NCBI GenBank assembly: GCA_964651515.1
Contig: CAZYYB010000094.1
Span: 1-12,682 of the forward strand
Direction of reading: 5' to 3'
Length of the DNA stretch: 12,682 nt
From: BOG-1184 sp964651515
Lineage (GTDB): Bacteria > Fibrobacterota > Chitinivibrionia > Chitinivibrionales > Chitinispirillaceae
The translations under genes were made by a program, and so were the position numbers. This document shows, one piece after another, positions 1-7,313 of this stretch; position 1 is the stretch's first letter; each line of letters opens with the position of its first letter. The notes under the pieces are model-generated. The model was not told the origin of the DNA, made no database searches, and was given only the letters and a program-made list of their open reading frames with translations.

Positions 1-324
1 TTCGTGATGGTTTTGAAAGCAAAAGGATGAAGTTATAAAATGGGAAGCGGGGTGTCTTTTTTCATGTGTTTGTTTTCTATCTTGCCTGGTTTTGCCGGGT
101 TAGTGGGAGGTCGCCCCTACGAAGCATTTTTTTGCCCGGTGTTTTCTACCTTAAAAGAGGGCGTTGCGGGAGGGGGCGAGCGCTTGCGGAACGCAAGCAT
201 CGCCGCCCCCTTCCGCTGGAAGGGGTGCGTCAAAGACCCCGCAGCCCGCGCTTTGGCGGGCGCGGAGGCTTTGACCAGGGGGAACCACCGCAAGGTGGTT
301 CCCACGAATAAGGAATATAATTCC
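1..324. other. Intergenic region with no supported gene
   Basis: No open frame here looks like a gene. The long plus-strand frame beginning at 40 runs through the antisense of the C-terminal coding region of the large minus-strand gene and has no recognisable domain. The left part (1-160) is mixed-composition and holds an 8-base direct repeat, GTTTTCTA, at 72-79 and 141-148. At 103-120 the minus strand reads GTAGGGGCGACCTCCCAC; I recall a similar GTAGGGGCGACC motif in dispersed intergenic palindromes of other bacteria, but this is memory and untested. The right part (172-303) is a GC-rich run of hairpins listed separately. Whatever gene lies to the left of position 1 is outside the window. 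Confidence 0.6.
172..303. repeat. Tandem hairpin (REP/BIME-like) intergenic element
   Basis: Four perfect inverted repeats follow one another within 132 bases. GCTTGCG (182-188) pairs with CGCAAGC (192-198) around GAA, and this stem can extend outward by pairing 172-178 with 204-210. CCCCTTCC (207-214) pairs with GGAAGGGG (218-225) around GCT. GCCCGC (244-249) pairs with GCGGGC (256-261). GGGAACCACC (280-289) pairs with GGTGGTTCCC (294-303) around a GCAA tetraloop. The last one starts 22 bases past the stop codon of the minus-strand VWA gene, so in that mRNA it would be the first 3' structure. None is followed by a T-run in either direction, so a simple intrinsic terminator is not supported. 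Possible roles are transcript 3'-end protection, factor-assisted termination, or a dispersed palindromic repeat family. Seeing the structure is certain; its class is inferred. Confidence 0.6.
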
Positions 325-3300
325 CTATTTTACCCCCAGCGATTTCACCAGCCGCGCATTTTTATAATTGAGGCTGTTGGCGGGATAGTTAATATATACC
401 ACGGCCCGGTAGATGCCCGGTGCGACAAGCATCCCCTTATGATTGGCGCCGTTCCAGTAAATGGTGACATCGGCGGAACCCGAATTTCCCTGCTGGCTGT
501 TTTTGAACAGATTGTCCGTCTGCGCGGAGTTCACCAGGTTGCCGACGATGTCGTAAATCTCCATATTCGCACGGATGTACCCGGTACCGGTCTGGGGCCA
601 TTTCACCCCCTGCAGCAGCAGGACAAACCCCGCATTATCCTGCTCAACCCACTGCTGCGCCTGCGGCTGGTCGAAAAGATCGATGTCGCCGTTGTTGCCG
701 CTCTGCGTCGGATGCTTGAAGGTCCCCTTCGTCGGGTTCGGAAAGACGGTCAGGCCGATCGCGTTGCCGGCGATCGCCACGCGGCAGCGATGGTTATCCT
801 GCGGAGGAACGTTACCGTATTGATCCTGGATCAGCGGATTGGGGGCCCGGATATCGATATAATTCGTGTCGGTCAGGTCGGCGCCGTTACTCATGGTGAA
901 ATACAGGACGCTGTCGGGCTGGTTGCTTTGAAAGGCGACGATGCCGTTGAACAGGGAATCGATCGGGACGTAGCCCGACGCGGTCAGGGTATAGGCCGAA
1001 AAGGTCTGGTACGGCTGATTTGCCGTGGTAAATTGACCGCCCGAGCGGTTGAAGATATTCTCGCTGAACTGGACCTCGACGACATCGTTCTGATGATTCG
1101 GCCCGTTGGCGTGTTTGATCACCTGCCAGACGACCGGCGCGCATCCATCGGCCGCCTGCACCGAGGCATTGACCGCCACCGGCAGGTTGGCGACCGAGAC
1201 GGTCGGCCTCCACGACGTCTGCGGAACGCTCAGGTTTGTCAGGGAATCATGGATCTGGAGCGCATAGGAGCTGTCGCTGAGCTGGAGGATGCCGGTGATC
1301 TTCAGGGTATCCGTTCCGTGGACAGCCGAAAAATAGGCGTAATCGGCGTTCGGGATGACCACCGGTTTACTGAAATAGCAGTCTATCTCGTCAATAAGCC
1401 CGTCCGATGAATCGAACGTGCCGCCGATCCGGTCCCTCGTAATGGCGGACATGAGCATCGGCAGCGACGGCAGCACCTTGACCGGTACCGAGGTCCGGAG
1501 CGTGGCGGAGTCGGTGACCAGCGTTGCCCAGACGTTGCCGGTTTCAACGGCCCGCGCGGGCGATGCGGCATAATAGATATCGGCGCCCGTCGTCACGGCC
1601 GGCTGCGGGAGCGCTCCGTCGACCGACCAGATGGTTGTCGTCAGGGCGGTTCCGTCGCCGGAATCGAGGGCGATCGCGTTTCCATAGCGGTCGAAACCGC
1701 GGGCGCGCAGCGAATCGCCCGGATTCGTCTGCGAGAGCACGAGGGTGTCGACCAGGTGCACGCCGTTGGTATCCTCAATCTGCAGGGAATCGATGATCCA
1801 CGGCCTGAGGCGGAAGGGAACGGTCGTCGCCTGCAGCACGCTGTTCAGCGTCAGCTGCATCCGATGCAGGCTGTCCGTGGTGTCGGGAGCATAGTAGAGC
1901 ACCAGCGAGACGGTATCGGTACCGTTGAGAAACGATTCCTGCAACGGCTTATCGAGTGAATCCGGGATTTTCCCGCCATTGACGGTCAGCCAGGGCATGA
2001 AATCCGGACGGGGGGTGTTGCTGAGGTAGTCGTGATAGACGCACGATTGCACGGTGGTGCCGGGCAACGGGCCATGGACATTACCGATGGTGGCGGCGAT
2101 TTTAATGGGGCGCCCCGCAAAGCAGGAGTCGGGATTGGTCACCAGCACCAGCTTGACGCTATCGACACCGGACTGGATTATGATCATCGGGATGGTCACC
2201 GACTGTCCCGATGAGGTCACGGTCAGGAGCGCATGGCCGGGGGTCAGCGGATTGCAGGACCAGTTTCCGGCAAGGAGGGACGGCACCGCAACGACAAACT
2301 GGAGCGTGTCCGGGTTCGGTTTCAGGCTCCACATGCCGGTAATAGGCACCCACGAGGACGGTGCGGAAGCCCACTCTCCTTCGACCACGAGATTTATTGC
2401 CTGGTCGGTATTCAGGCTGACGGTATCGACCGGCGTAGCGGTGGCGCCGTTAAAGAGCCCGATGGCCAGGAGGCGGTCGGTATGCAGCTGCACCACCACC
2501 GTATCCGGGGGAAGGCCGGGTTCGTCGATCACCACGCTTCCGGTACCGGTATGGATTGCATTCATGCGGGTCAGATAGCCCAGATGGACGACATCCCTGG
2601 CGTTCTCCGCCAGGGCGCCCACCGTATCGGGATCGAGGGCGGTCCAGGTCGTTGTCGAATCGGATATCCGGATATAATTCCCGAAGGGGTCGCGGACAAC
2701 GGCGTAGGCGTACAGGGCGTCGGTGACCGAATCCATCACGATGGTGGACAGCGGCGCGGAGCTCCAGTAGAAGTTCGAGCGACCGCCCGTCAGGTCATTC
2801 TTGAACAGGGCGGTATCCGCGATCCGTTCCACATCGATCCGGTATCCGGAGAGTCGGGGCACAACGACGATATGCGCCGTGGCCTTCACCGTGAGGGCGG
2901 TATTGTAGGGGTTGACCACCGAGGCTACCAGTGAAATGACCCGGTTATTGCCGGTGGAATCGAACGCCTGGGTTGCGGTAAAGCGCGTTGATCCTCCGAC
3001 GGCGCCGATCAGGGCGTCGCCTCCGTCGACCGGCGGCGTTTCCGCCCACTTGATTGAGTCGTCGAGCCAGCTCAGCGTGTCGCCGCGTGCGGTCGCCACC
3101 CACCCGGAGAGGGCGGCGGTGTCGCCCGCATGGATGGTGTCGTTAACAACCGACAGGAAAATCCGTCCGGGCGACACGAAAACCGGGCAGGACAGCCGCA
3201 GGGTATCCATGGGAAGCGGCGGCGTCTCATGGTTACGGAAGATTGCCACGATGGTATCGACGGGTGAGGTGTGCTCCAGAACGCCGTCACCCTTCACCGG

Positions 3301-4773
3301 AGGAACCACGGTGGTGTCCTTGAATTTGACCGAAAACGTATCGGTCGTTCCGACCCGCGACAGGGTATAGAATTCACTGTCGGTCTGCGCTCCGGAACGG
3401 GTGGCAAGCTGCACCTGCACCGAGCTGTAGCCGTAATTCGCGGTTCCCGGCGAGTAGCCGAACCGGAGTTCCACCGAATCCATCTGGTCGGTAATCGCCG
3501 AAACCGGTGCGCCGTTGTAGCGGAAAGCCAGAGCCCGGTCCCATCGCTGGATTTGGAATTTCGTGGTATCCATGGACACCCCCGCCGTGCGGGCGACGTC
3601 AAAATTGACTATATGCGTCGTATCCTTTAAAACGGTACCGTTGACGGCAAGCTGGTAATTGATGTTGTACGTGAATGGCGTTACCGGCCCGGTGAGCGGG
3701 AAAAGGGTGCCAAACGAAAAGGAGGAGTCGATCCATGAGGTGGCGGTCTGGGTTCCTATGGTAATGCTGGACGGTCCGGCGAGCGATGAGGTGGCGATTG
3801 CCGAGTAAACATTGTTCATTAAAAAATTCAGGAGCGACGAATAGGTACTGACCAGGAAAGGCCATAAATTACTGCGGGGATTATTGACCGAATACCCGTC
3901 ATTCCGGATGTTGGTCGTCATTTTCGTCATGCTGTCGATATCGGGCACGGCGGCAATGCTGTCCCGGTTGTAATAAACGGTAAAGGTCGTGGGCATCGAG
4001 TCCCCGGGGGTCACAAAGCCCCAGACGGTAGAGCCGCAGCAGTTCGAAGCGCCGTCCGACTGGAAGACGACATACTGATCCTGCTTCGGGTGCGTCGCCA
4101 GGAGCATGGCATTTTTTGCGGCGGCGAACCCGACGTCGATGTTGGTACTGCCCCGCCAGCGATGCTGGTTGTAGACGAGGTCCCAGGCCTGATTTACGGT
4201 CGTTGCAAACTGTGTCTTTACGCTCGAGGGAAGGGTGATCAGCGAATCGTGCAGGTACTTGTGCGCGAGAGCAAGACCGGTAGTCCCTTCGTAGCTGCCG
4301 TTCAGGGTGAGAAGCTTCATATAGGCACCCATATTCTGGTTGGGCGCCGGCAGGGCGCTCATGACGGTGGGATCGAGGGTGGTGCTGAAATCGAGCGCGG
4401 AATCGAAAACGGCAAACCCGACCTGCGCCGAAGGATAATGCTTATAGAGCGTATCGATCATGGCGTTGGCCACCTTGTAGCGATAGCCGTTCGTGTCGCT
4501 CAGCGGGAGCCCGCCATTTGCAAATGACATGCTGGGCGAGTTGTCGATGACGAAGAAAACACAGGGGGTATCCGGGATTGAATCGATAAGCGTCTGGCTT
4601 TTAACGAAGACCTGGTTCGACATCGCGACCATGGTATCGTTCACCTTCATGGTGTCGCCGTTATAATCTTCCGGAGCGCCCGTGTAGCTGAATTTCCCCG
4701 CCGTGATGGCAAATGAAGACGCGCAAGCGAAAAATGCCAGGAATAAAATAAGACCGCGAACCTTTTGTCGCAT
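325..4773 (-). CDS. Secreted VWA-domain multi-Ig protein with C-terminal FPNP/FlgD-Ig-like module
   Basis: A 1,482-residue exported protein. I start it at the ATG at 4773 because GGAGGT sits just upstream on the minus strand and the product then begins with an Arg/Lys start, a hydrophobic core and a small-residue site (about residues 1-22), a good signal peptide. A further in-frame start at 4824 would spoil this. A von Willebrand A domain covers roughly residues 65-280. Its metal-ion (MIDAS) residues are visible: DNSPS at 77-81, Thr210 in a GSTNID context and Asp240 in an FQSDGA context. The middle is Thr/Ser/Asp-rich beta sandwich-like sequence with recurring D-x-[FY]-G-N signatures near 693 and 1027, and an acidic DSSDGLID loop near 1117 that resembles a degenerate calcium site. 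The C-terminus has FPNPTKG from 1344 and then a FlgD-Ig-like module (YDIVGN at 1407-1412, WNG and PGIY further on). This resembles type IX secretion sorting domains. There is no C-terminal membrane anchor. It is transcribed divergently from araA. An adhesive or matrix-binding surface role is inferred; the ligand is unknown. Confidence 0.88.
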   Translation of the reverse strand: MRQKVRGLILFLAFFACASSFAITAGKFSYTGAPEDYNGDTMKVNDTMVAMSNQVFVKSQTLIDSIPDTPCVFFVIDNSPSMSFANGGLPLSDTNGYRYKVANAMIDTLYKHYPSAQVGFAVFDSALDFSTTLDPTVMSALPAPNQNMGAYMKLLTLNGSYEGTTGLALAHKYLHDSLITLPSSVKTQFATTVNQAWDLVYNQHRWRGSTNIDVGFAAAKNAMLLATHPKQDQYVVFQSDGASNCCGSTVWGFVTPGDSMPTTFTVYYNRDSIAAVPDIDSMTKMTTNIRNDGYSVNNPRSNLWPFLVSTYSSLLNFLMNNVYSAIATSSLAGPSSITIGTQTATSWIDSSFSFGTLFPLTGPVTPFTYNINYQLAVNGTVLKDTTHIVNFDVARTAGVSMDTTKFQIQRWDRALAFRYNGAPVSAITDQMDSVELRFGYSPGTANYGYSSVQVQLATRSGAQTDSEFYTLSRVGTTDTFSVKFKDTTVVPPVKGDGVLEHTSPVDTIVAIFRNHETPPLPMDTLRLSCPVFVSPGRIFLSVVNDTIHAGDTAALSGWVATARGDTLSWLDDSIKWAETPPVDGGDALIGAVGGSTRFTATQAFDSTGNNRVISLVASVVNPYNTALTVKATAHIVVVPRLSGYRIDVERIADTALFKNDLTGGRSNFYWSSAPLSTIVMDSVTDALYAYAVVRDPFGNYIRISDSTTTWTALDPDTVGALAENARDVVHLGYLTRMNAIHTGTGSVVIDEPGLPPDTVVVQLHTDRLLAIGLFNGATATPVDTVSLNTDQAINLVVEGEWASAPSSWVPITGMWSLKPNPDTLQFVVAVPSLLAGNWSCNPLTPGHALLTVTSSGQSVTIPMIIIQSGVDSVKLVLVTNPDSCFAGRPIKIAATIGNVHGPLPGTTVQSCVYHDYLSNTPRPDFMPWLTVNGGKIPDSLDKPLQESFLNGTDTVSLVLYYAPDTTDSLHRMQLTLNSVLQATTVPFRLRPWIIDSLQIEDTNGVHLVDTLVLSQTNPGDSLRARGFDRYGNAIALDSGDGTALTTTIWSVDGALPQPAVTTGADIYYAASPARAVETGNVWATLVTDSATLRTSVPVKVLPSLPMLMSAITRDRIGGTFDSSDGLIDEIDCYFSKPVVIPNADYAYFSAVHGTDTLKITGILQLSDSSYALQIHDSLTNLSVPQTSWRPTVSVANLPVAVNASVQAADGCAPVVWQVIKHANGPNHQNDVVEVQFSENIFNRSGGQFTTANQPYQTFSAYTLTASGYVPIDSLFNGIVAFQSNQPDSVLYFTMSNGADLTDTNYIDIRAPNPLIQDQYGNVPPQDNHRCRVAIAGNAIGLTVFPNPTKGTFKHPTQSGNNGDIDLFDQPQAQQWVEQDNAGFVLLLQGVKWPQTGTGYIRANMEIYDIVGNLVNSAQTDNLFKNSQQGNSGSADVTIYWNGANHKGMLVAPGIYRAVVYINYPANSLNYKNARLVKSLGVK

Positions 4774-4911
4774 AGCACCTCCGTTAAAAAGCATGAAAGG
4801 CTCTTCCTGCCCCGCTTGCATCACCGGATCGGGTTACGAGCAGATTTTTTATTTTTGTATTGCTTTTGAACCGTTATTATTTTATACCTTCTAATTAAAT
4901 TTACTACATTA

Positions 4912-4939
4912 TTGCCAATTCGCCAAAAATATTTACGAT
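4912..4939 (+). promoter_or_regulatory. Candidate sigma-70-type promoter of araA
   Basis: TTGCCA (4912-4917) matches the -35 consensus at five of six positions. It is followed after 16 bases by TACGAT (4934-4939), which matches the -10 consensus at four of six. Transcription would begin near 4946, giving a leader of about 60 bases before the araA start. This is a pattern match only, and the host's promoter consensus is unknown. Confidence 0.4.
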
Positions 4940-4953
4940 TATTTACAAATAAT
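4938..4953. promoter_or_regulatory. Palindrome overlapping araA -10 and start region, candidate operator
   Basis: ATTATTT (4938-4944) and AAATAAT (4947-4953) form a perfect 7-bp inverted repeat around AC. It lies on the predicted -10 and transcription start of araA, where a bound repressor would block initiation. The core TTTACAAA is only loosely like the GntR-type AraR operators of Firmicutes. The site is AT-only apart from one base, so chance palindromy is plausible. Repression by an arabinose-responsive regulator is inference. Confidence 0.4.
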
Positions 4954-5008
4954 GGCACAATCCAGTCACGGGAAATGTCCCCAAACACATTATAAAATCG
5001 GAGGTTAC

Positions 5009-6514
5009 ATGGGCATAGCCGGCGGTGCAAAAGAAATCTGGTTCGTAACGGGCAGTCAACATCTCTACGGTGAGCAGGCTCTCAGGCAGGTGGCGGAAAA
5101 CTCGAAACAGATCGTTCAGTTTCTTTCGAAATCGGCGGCAATCCCCTTTCCGGTGGTTTTTAAGCCGGTTATGACGACGCCGGACGACATCTACCATCTT
5201 TGCAAAGAGGCCAACTCCTCGGCGGCGTGTATCGGGCTGGTTACCTGGATGCACACCTTCTCCCCGGCGAAGATGTGGATCAGGGGGCTCGCCCTCCTCA
5301 ACAAGCCCCTTGTGCACCTGCATACGCAATTCAATAGAGATCTCCCCTGGAGTACCATCGATATGGACTTCATGAATCTCAACCAGGCGGCTCACGGCGA
5401 CAGGGAGTTCGGTTTCATCGGAAGCCGGATGCGATTGAATCGGAAGGTCATCGTCGGGTTCTGGCAGGACGGAGATGTTCTCGCCAGGATCGGGGTGTGG
5501 GCTCGCGCAGCCTCCGCATGGGATGACTCCCAGGGGATGCGCATTGCCCGGTTTGGCGATAATATGCGGGAAGTCGCGGTGACCGAAGGCGACAAGGTCG
5601 AAGCGCAGATTCGCCTCGGCTACTCGGTAAACGGCTACGGGGTCGGCGACCTGGTGCGCTATGTCGGGAAGGTCACGGATGCGGAAATTGCCGCGCTGGC
5701 GAAGGAATATCACGACCGTTACGCCATTCCGACAACCGACGATCCGACCCGGAAGTCGATCCTCGAAGCCGCCCGCATCGAGATCGGCATGCGAAATTTC
5801 CTTGAAAACGGCGGATTCAAGGCTTTCACCACTACCTTCGAGGATCTTCATGGCCTCGTTCAGCTCCCGGGTCTCGCCGTGCAGCGTCTGATGGCCGAGG
5901 GCTATGGATTCGGTGCCGAAGGGGATTGGAAAACCGCCGCTCTCGTGCGTTCGATGAAAGTGATGAGCGAAGGTATCGGCGGCGGGACCTCATTCATGGA
6001 AGATTACACCTACGATTTCAGCGAGCGGGACCAGAAGGTGCTCGGCGCCCATATGCTTGAAGTCTGTCCCACCATCGCGAGCGGCAAGCCAAGCCTGGAA
6101 GTCCACCCGCTCGGAATCGGCGGCAAAGCCGACCCCGCCCGTCTCGTTTTCGACGGCAGTACCGGCCCGGCCGTGGTAGCCTCGCTCATAGATCTTGGTA
6201 ACCGTTTCCGCATGGTTGCGAATGATATCGAGGTCGTGCCTCCCACGGCACCGCTCGCCAGGCTGCCGGTTGCCCGAGTCGTATGGCTCCCGAAGCCCGA
6301 TCTCAAGACCGCTGCCGCGGCGTGGATACTGGCCGGCGGAGCCCACCACAGCGGGTACAGCCGGGCGGTGACGGCGGAGCATCTCGAAGACTTTTCCGAG
6401 ATGGCGAACATCGAGTTCCTGCATATTAATAAGGATACCTGCGTGTCGGAGTTCAAAAAAGAGCTGCGGGCCAACGAGGTTTATTATTTCCTGGCTTCCG
6501 GATTTCATGCCTGA
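5009..6514 (+). CDS. araA: L-arabinose isomerase
   Basis: Cytoplasmic metalloenzyme that converts L-arabinose to L-ribulose, the first step of the bacterial isomerase pathway to D-xylulose 5-phosphate. The product is 501 residues, against 500 in E. coli. I start it at the ATG at 5009 because GGAGG lies four bases upstream and the product then begins close to the family's KEIWFVTGSQHLYG opening; the in-frame ATG at 4952 would add 19 unrelated residues and lies inside the candidate operator. The Mn-binding/catalytic residues are all present with a constant offset from E. coli: Glu304 in GFGAEGDW, Glu331 in FMEDYTY, His348 in GAHMLEVCP and His447 in GGAHHS. No kinase, epimerase or transporter partner is next to it, so it is either monocistronic or its partners lie elsewhere. 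A strong hairpin follows the stop. The family assignment is certain; sugar specificity in vivo is inferred from homology, since relatives also act on D-galactose. Confidence 0.97.
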   Translation: MGIAGGAKEIWFVTGSQHLYGEQALRQVAENSKQIVQFLSKSAAIPFPVVFKPVMTTPDDIYHLCKEANSSAACIGLVTWMHTFSPAKMWIRGLALLNKPLVHLHTQFNRDLPWSTIDMDFMNLNQAAHGDREFGFIGSRMRLNRKVIVGFWQDGDVLARIGVWARAASAWDDSQGMRIARFGDNMREVAVTEGDKVEAQIRLGYSVNGYGVGDLVRYVGKVTDAEIAALAKEYHDRYAIPTTDDPTRKSILEAARIEIGMRNFLENGGFKAFTTTFEDLHGLVQLPGLAVQRLMAEGYGFGAEGDWKTAALVRSMKVMSEGIGGGTSFMEDYTYDFSERDQKVLGAHMLEVCPTIASGKPSLEVHPLGIGGKADPARLVFDGSTGPAVVASLIDLGNRFRMVANDIEVVPPTAPLARLPVARVVWLPKPDLKTAAAAWILAGGAHHSGYSRAVTAEHLEDFSEMANIEFLHINKDTCVSEFKKELRANEVYYFLASGFHA

Positions 6515-6527
6515 TCCGGCGTTTTAA

Positions 6528-6557
6528 CGGCAGAGGCGAACCCATACGCCTCTGCCG
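6528..6557. terminator. Hairpin between convergent araA and LiaF-like gene
   Basis: CGGCAGAGGCG (6528-6538) and CGCCTCTGCCG (6547-6557) form a perfect 11-bp stem with an 8-base loop, 13 bases past the araA stop. There is no T-run of the classical kind on either side, so it is either a poor intrinsic terminator or a 3'-end stabiliser. Its position between two convergent genes fits a shared bidirectional transcription end. Confidence 0.6.
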
Positions 6558-6572
6558 GATAAGCCTCCCTCC

Positions 6573-6599
6573 GGAGCGGTTGAAAGGCGCTACCGCTCC
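6573..6599. terminator. Second hairpin, overlapping the 3' end of the LiaF-like gene
   Basis: GGAGCGGT (6573-6580) and ACCGCTCC (6592-6599) form a perfect 8-bp stem. It includes the stop codon of the minus-strand LiaF-like gene (complement of 6590-6592). Together with the hairpin at 6528-6557 it makes a tandem pair between the two convergent genes. It could also simply be structured coding sequence. Confidence 0.35.
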
Positions 6600-7150
6600 T
6601 CGATCCGGCACGCCCCGAAAACAACGTTGATAAGGATGGTTCTTGCCGTCGACGAGTCGGTCGCCGATCTGCAGGAATCATTCTTATATATCGTTTCGCC
6701 GAAGGCGCTGGTGGAGCCGTCGGGCAGGGTAATCCCACCGAACGCCGAGGTTGTCCGGATAATGACGGGCAGATTCTTCGGGGTGCGGACCAGCGTATTG
6801 CCGAATACCGTAGTGATTCTCAGGCTTCGCCGATGGGGGTCGGCGGAAAAAATCGATCCCGCCTCGACCACCCCTTTGGCGAAAATAATGTTGAACTCGC
6901 CGTCACCTGCATCCGAGGCAATCGTCGCATCGCTGAAGGCGATCGTGCTCCCGCGGTTTCCACAGGAGGGGTGATGGTAAAAGCCCCCTCCCGCCATGAT
7001 CCGCAGCCCCAGATAAATAAGAAACAGGGCGAAAAAAATTCGAAAAAGCGGGAGATGAATGTGGAAAACGAGATTGATGATAACTGAAAACCCGAGTAAT
7101 ATAAGAACTATGCCCCAGAACACGCCGGAAAAAAGAAAGCCCATTTTCAC
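6590..7150 (-). CDS. LiaF-like two-TM membrane protein with FGG-repeat beta domain
   Basis: A 186-residue membrane protein. The start is the GTG at 7150 because GGGGAGG lies four bases upstream; an ATG two codons later is possible but more distant. Residues about 6-28 and 34-53 are strongly hydrophobic and form a two-helix hairpin like the LiaI/LiaF membrane part. From about residue 68 to the end it is predicted beta-rich. It repeats a short hydrophobic-Phe-Gly turn (FGN 116-118, FGG 137-139, FGE 150-152, FGA 178-180), the signature of the LiaF C-terminal ('cell wall-active antibiotics response') and toastrack-type folds. In Firmicutes LiaF restrains the LiaRS envelope-stress system; no histidine kinase or response regulator is encoded here, so that role cannot be transferred. 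It converges on araA and diverges from the tetR/efflux operon, with which it shares a regulatory gap. A bolder alternative is a periplasmic scaffold or anti-regulator. The family call is good; function is unknown. Confidence 0.75.
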   Translation of the reverse strand: MKMGFLFSGVFWGIVLILLGFSVIINLVFHIHLPLFRIFFALFLIYLGLRIMAGGGFYHHPSCGNRGSTIAFSDATIASDAGDGEFNIIFAKGVVEAGSIFSADPHRRSLRITTVFGNTLVRTPKNLPVIIRTTSAFGGITLPDGSTSAFGETIYKNDSCRSATDSSTARTILINVVFGACRIEER

Positions 7151-7223
7151 ATCGCCTCCCCGTTAAATTTTGATGCCCGGATCTCCAATAAACCTATCTC
7201 TTATAGAATACTAATCCGGCCGA

Positions 7224-7243
7224 TAAAATAGAAAACTATTTTA
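7224..7243. promoter_or_regulatory. Perfect 20-bp palindrome, candidate operator
   Basis: TAAAATAG (7224-7231) and CTATTTTA (7236-7243) form an 8-bp perfect inverted repeat around AAAA. It lies 74 bases upstream of the LiaF-like start and 109 bases upstream of tetR. This size and spacing suit a dimeric regulator. Its low GC content raises the chance of coincidence. Which gene it would control is not clear. Confidence 0.4.
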
Positions 7244-7284
7244 ACAATCGATTACCCTTCACGGTTATTTTATGAATAAATAAT

Positions 7285-7313
7285 TTGTATTATGACTCAA
7301 AATATATTATATT
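7285..7313 (+). promoter_or_regulatory. Candidate promoter of the tetR-tolC-MFP-RND operon
   Basis: TTGTAT (7285-7290), a weak -35, is spaced 17 bases from TATATT (7308-7313), which matches the -10 consensus at five of six positions. Transcription would begin near 7320, about 32 bases before the tetR start. The downstream genes have no obvious separate promoter apart from the 84-bp gap before the pump, so this would be the main operon promoter. Confidence 0.4.

Larger units (their letters stand above)
4774..5008. promoter_or_regulatory. Divergent promoter region between VWA gene and araA
   Basis: This gap is clearly AT-rich at 4840-4960 compared with the flanking genes, and both genes are transcribed away from it. 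For the minus-strand VWA gene a TATAAA box is seen as the complement of 4881-4886, but I find no convincing -35 at the right distance. For araA a better promoter is described separately. Arms CATTATT (4907-4913) and AATAATG (4948-4954) form a wide inverted repeat around the araA promoter, and ATTTAC occurs twice exactly 10 bases apart (4931-4936 and 4941-4946). These arrangements fit a regulator-binding region. The regulator is not encoded in this window. Confidence 0.5.

Noticed and set aside
172..303. CRISPR array or tRNA-like cluster in the hairpin region
   Set aside because: The stems have different sequences, with no constant repeat/spacer periodicity, and no cloverleaf with a CCA or T-loop can be drawn.
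40..1410. A 456-codon plus-strand open frame antisense to the VWA gene's 3' part
   Set aside because: It has no recognisable domain and a composition typical of antisense GC-rich frames. It overlaps the conserved FlgD-Ig-like coding region on the other strand. A weak GGATG-like sequence before its ATG is not enough.
4774..4824. N-terminal extension of the VWA protein to the ATG at 4824
   Set aside because: It adds 17 polar residues before the signal peptide, and the GGAGGT ribosome-binding site points to the ATG at 4773.
4943..5851. A 302-codon minus-strand open frame inside araA
   Set aside because: The plus strand here encodes well-conserved AraA, and the antisense frame shows no domain and no ribosome-binding site.
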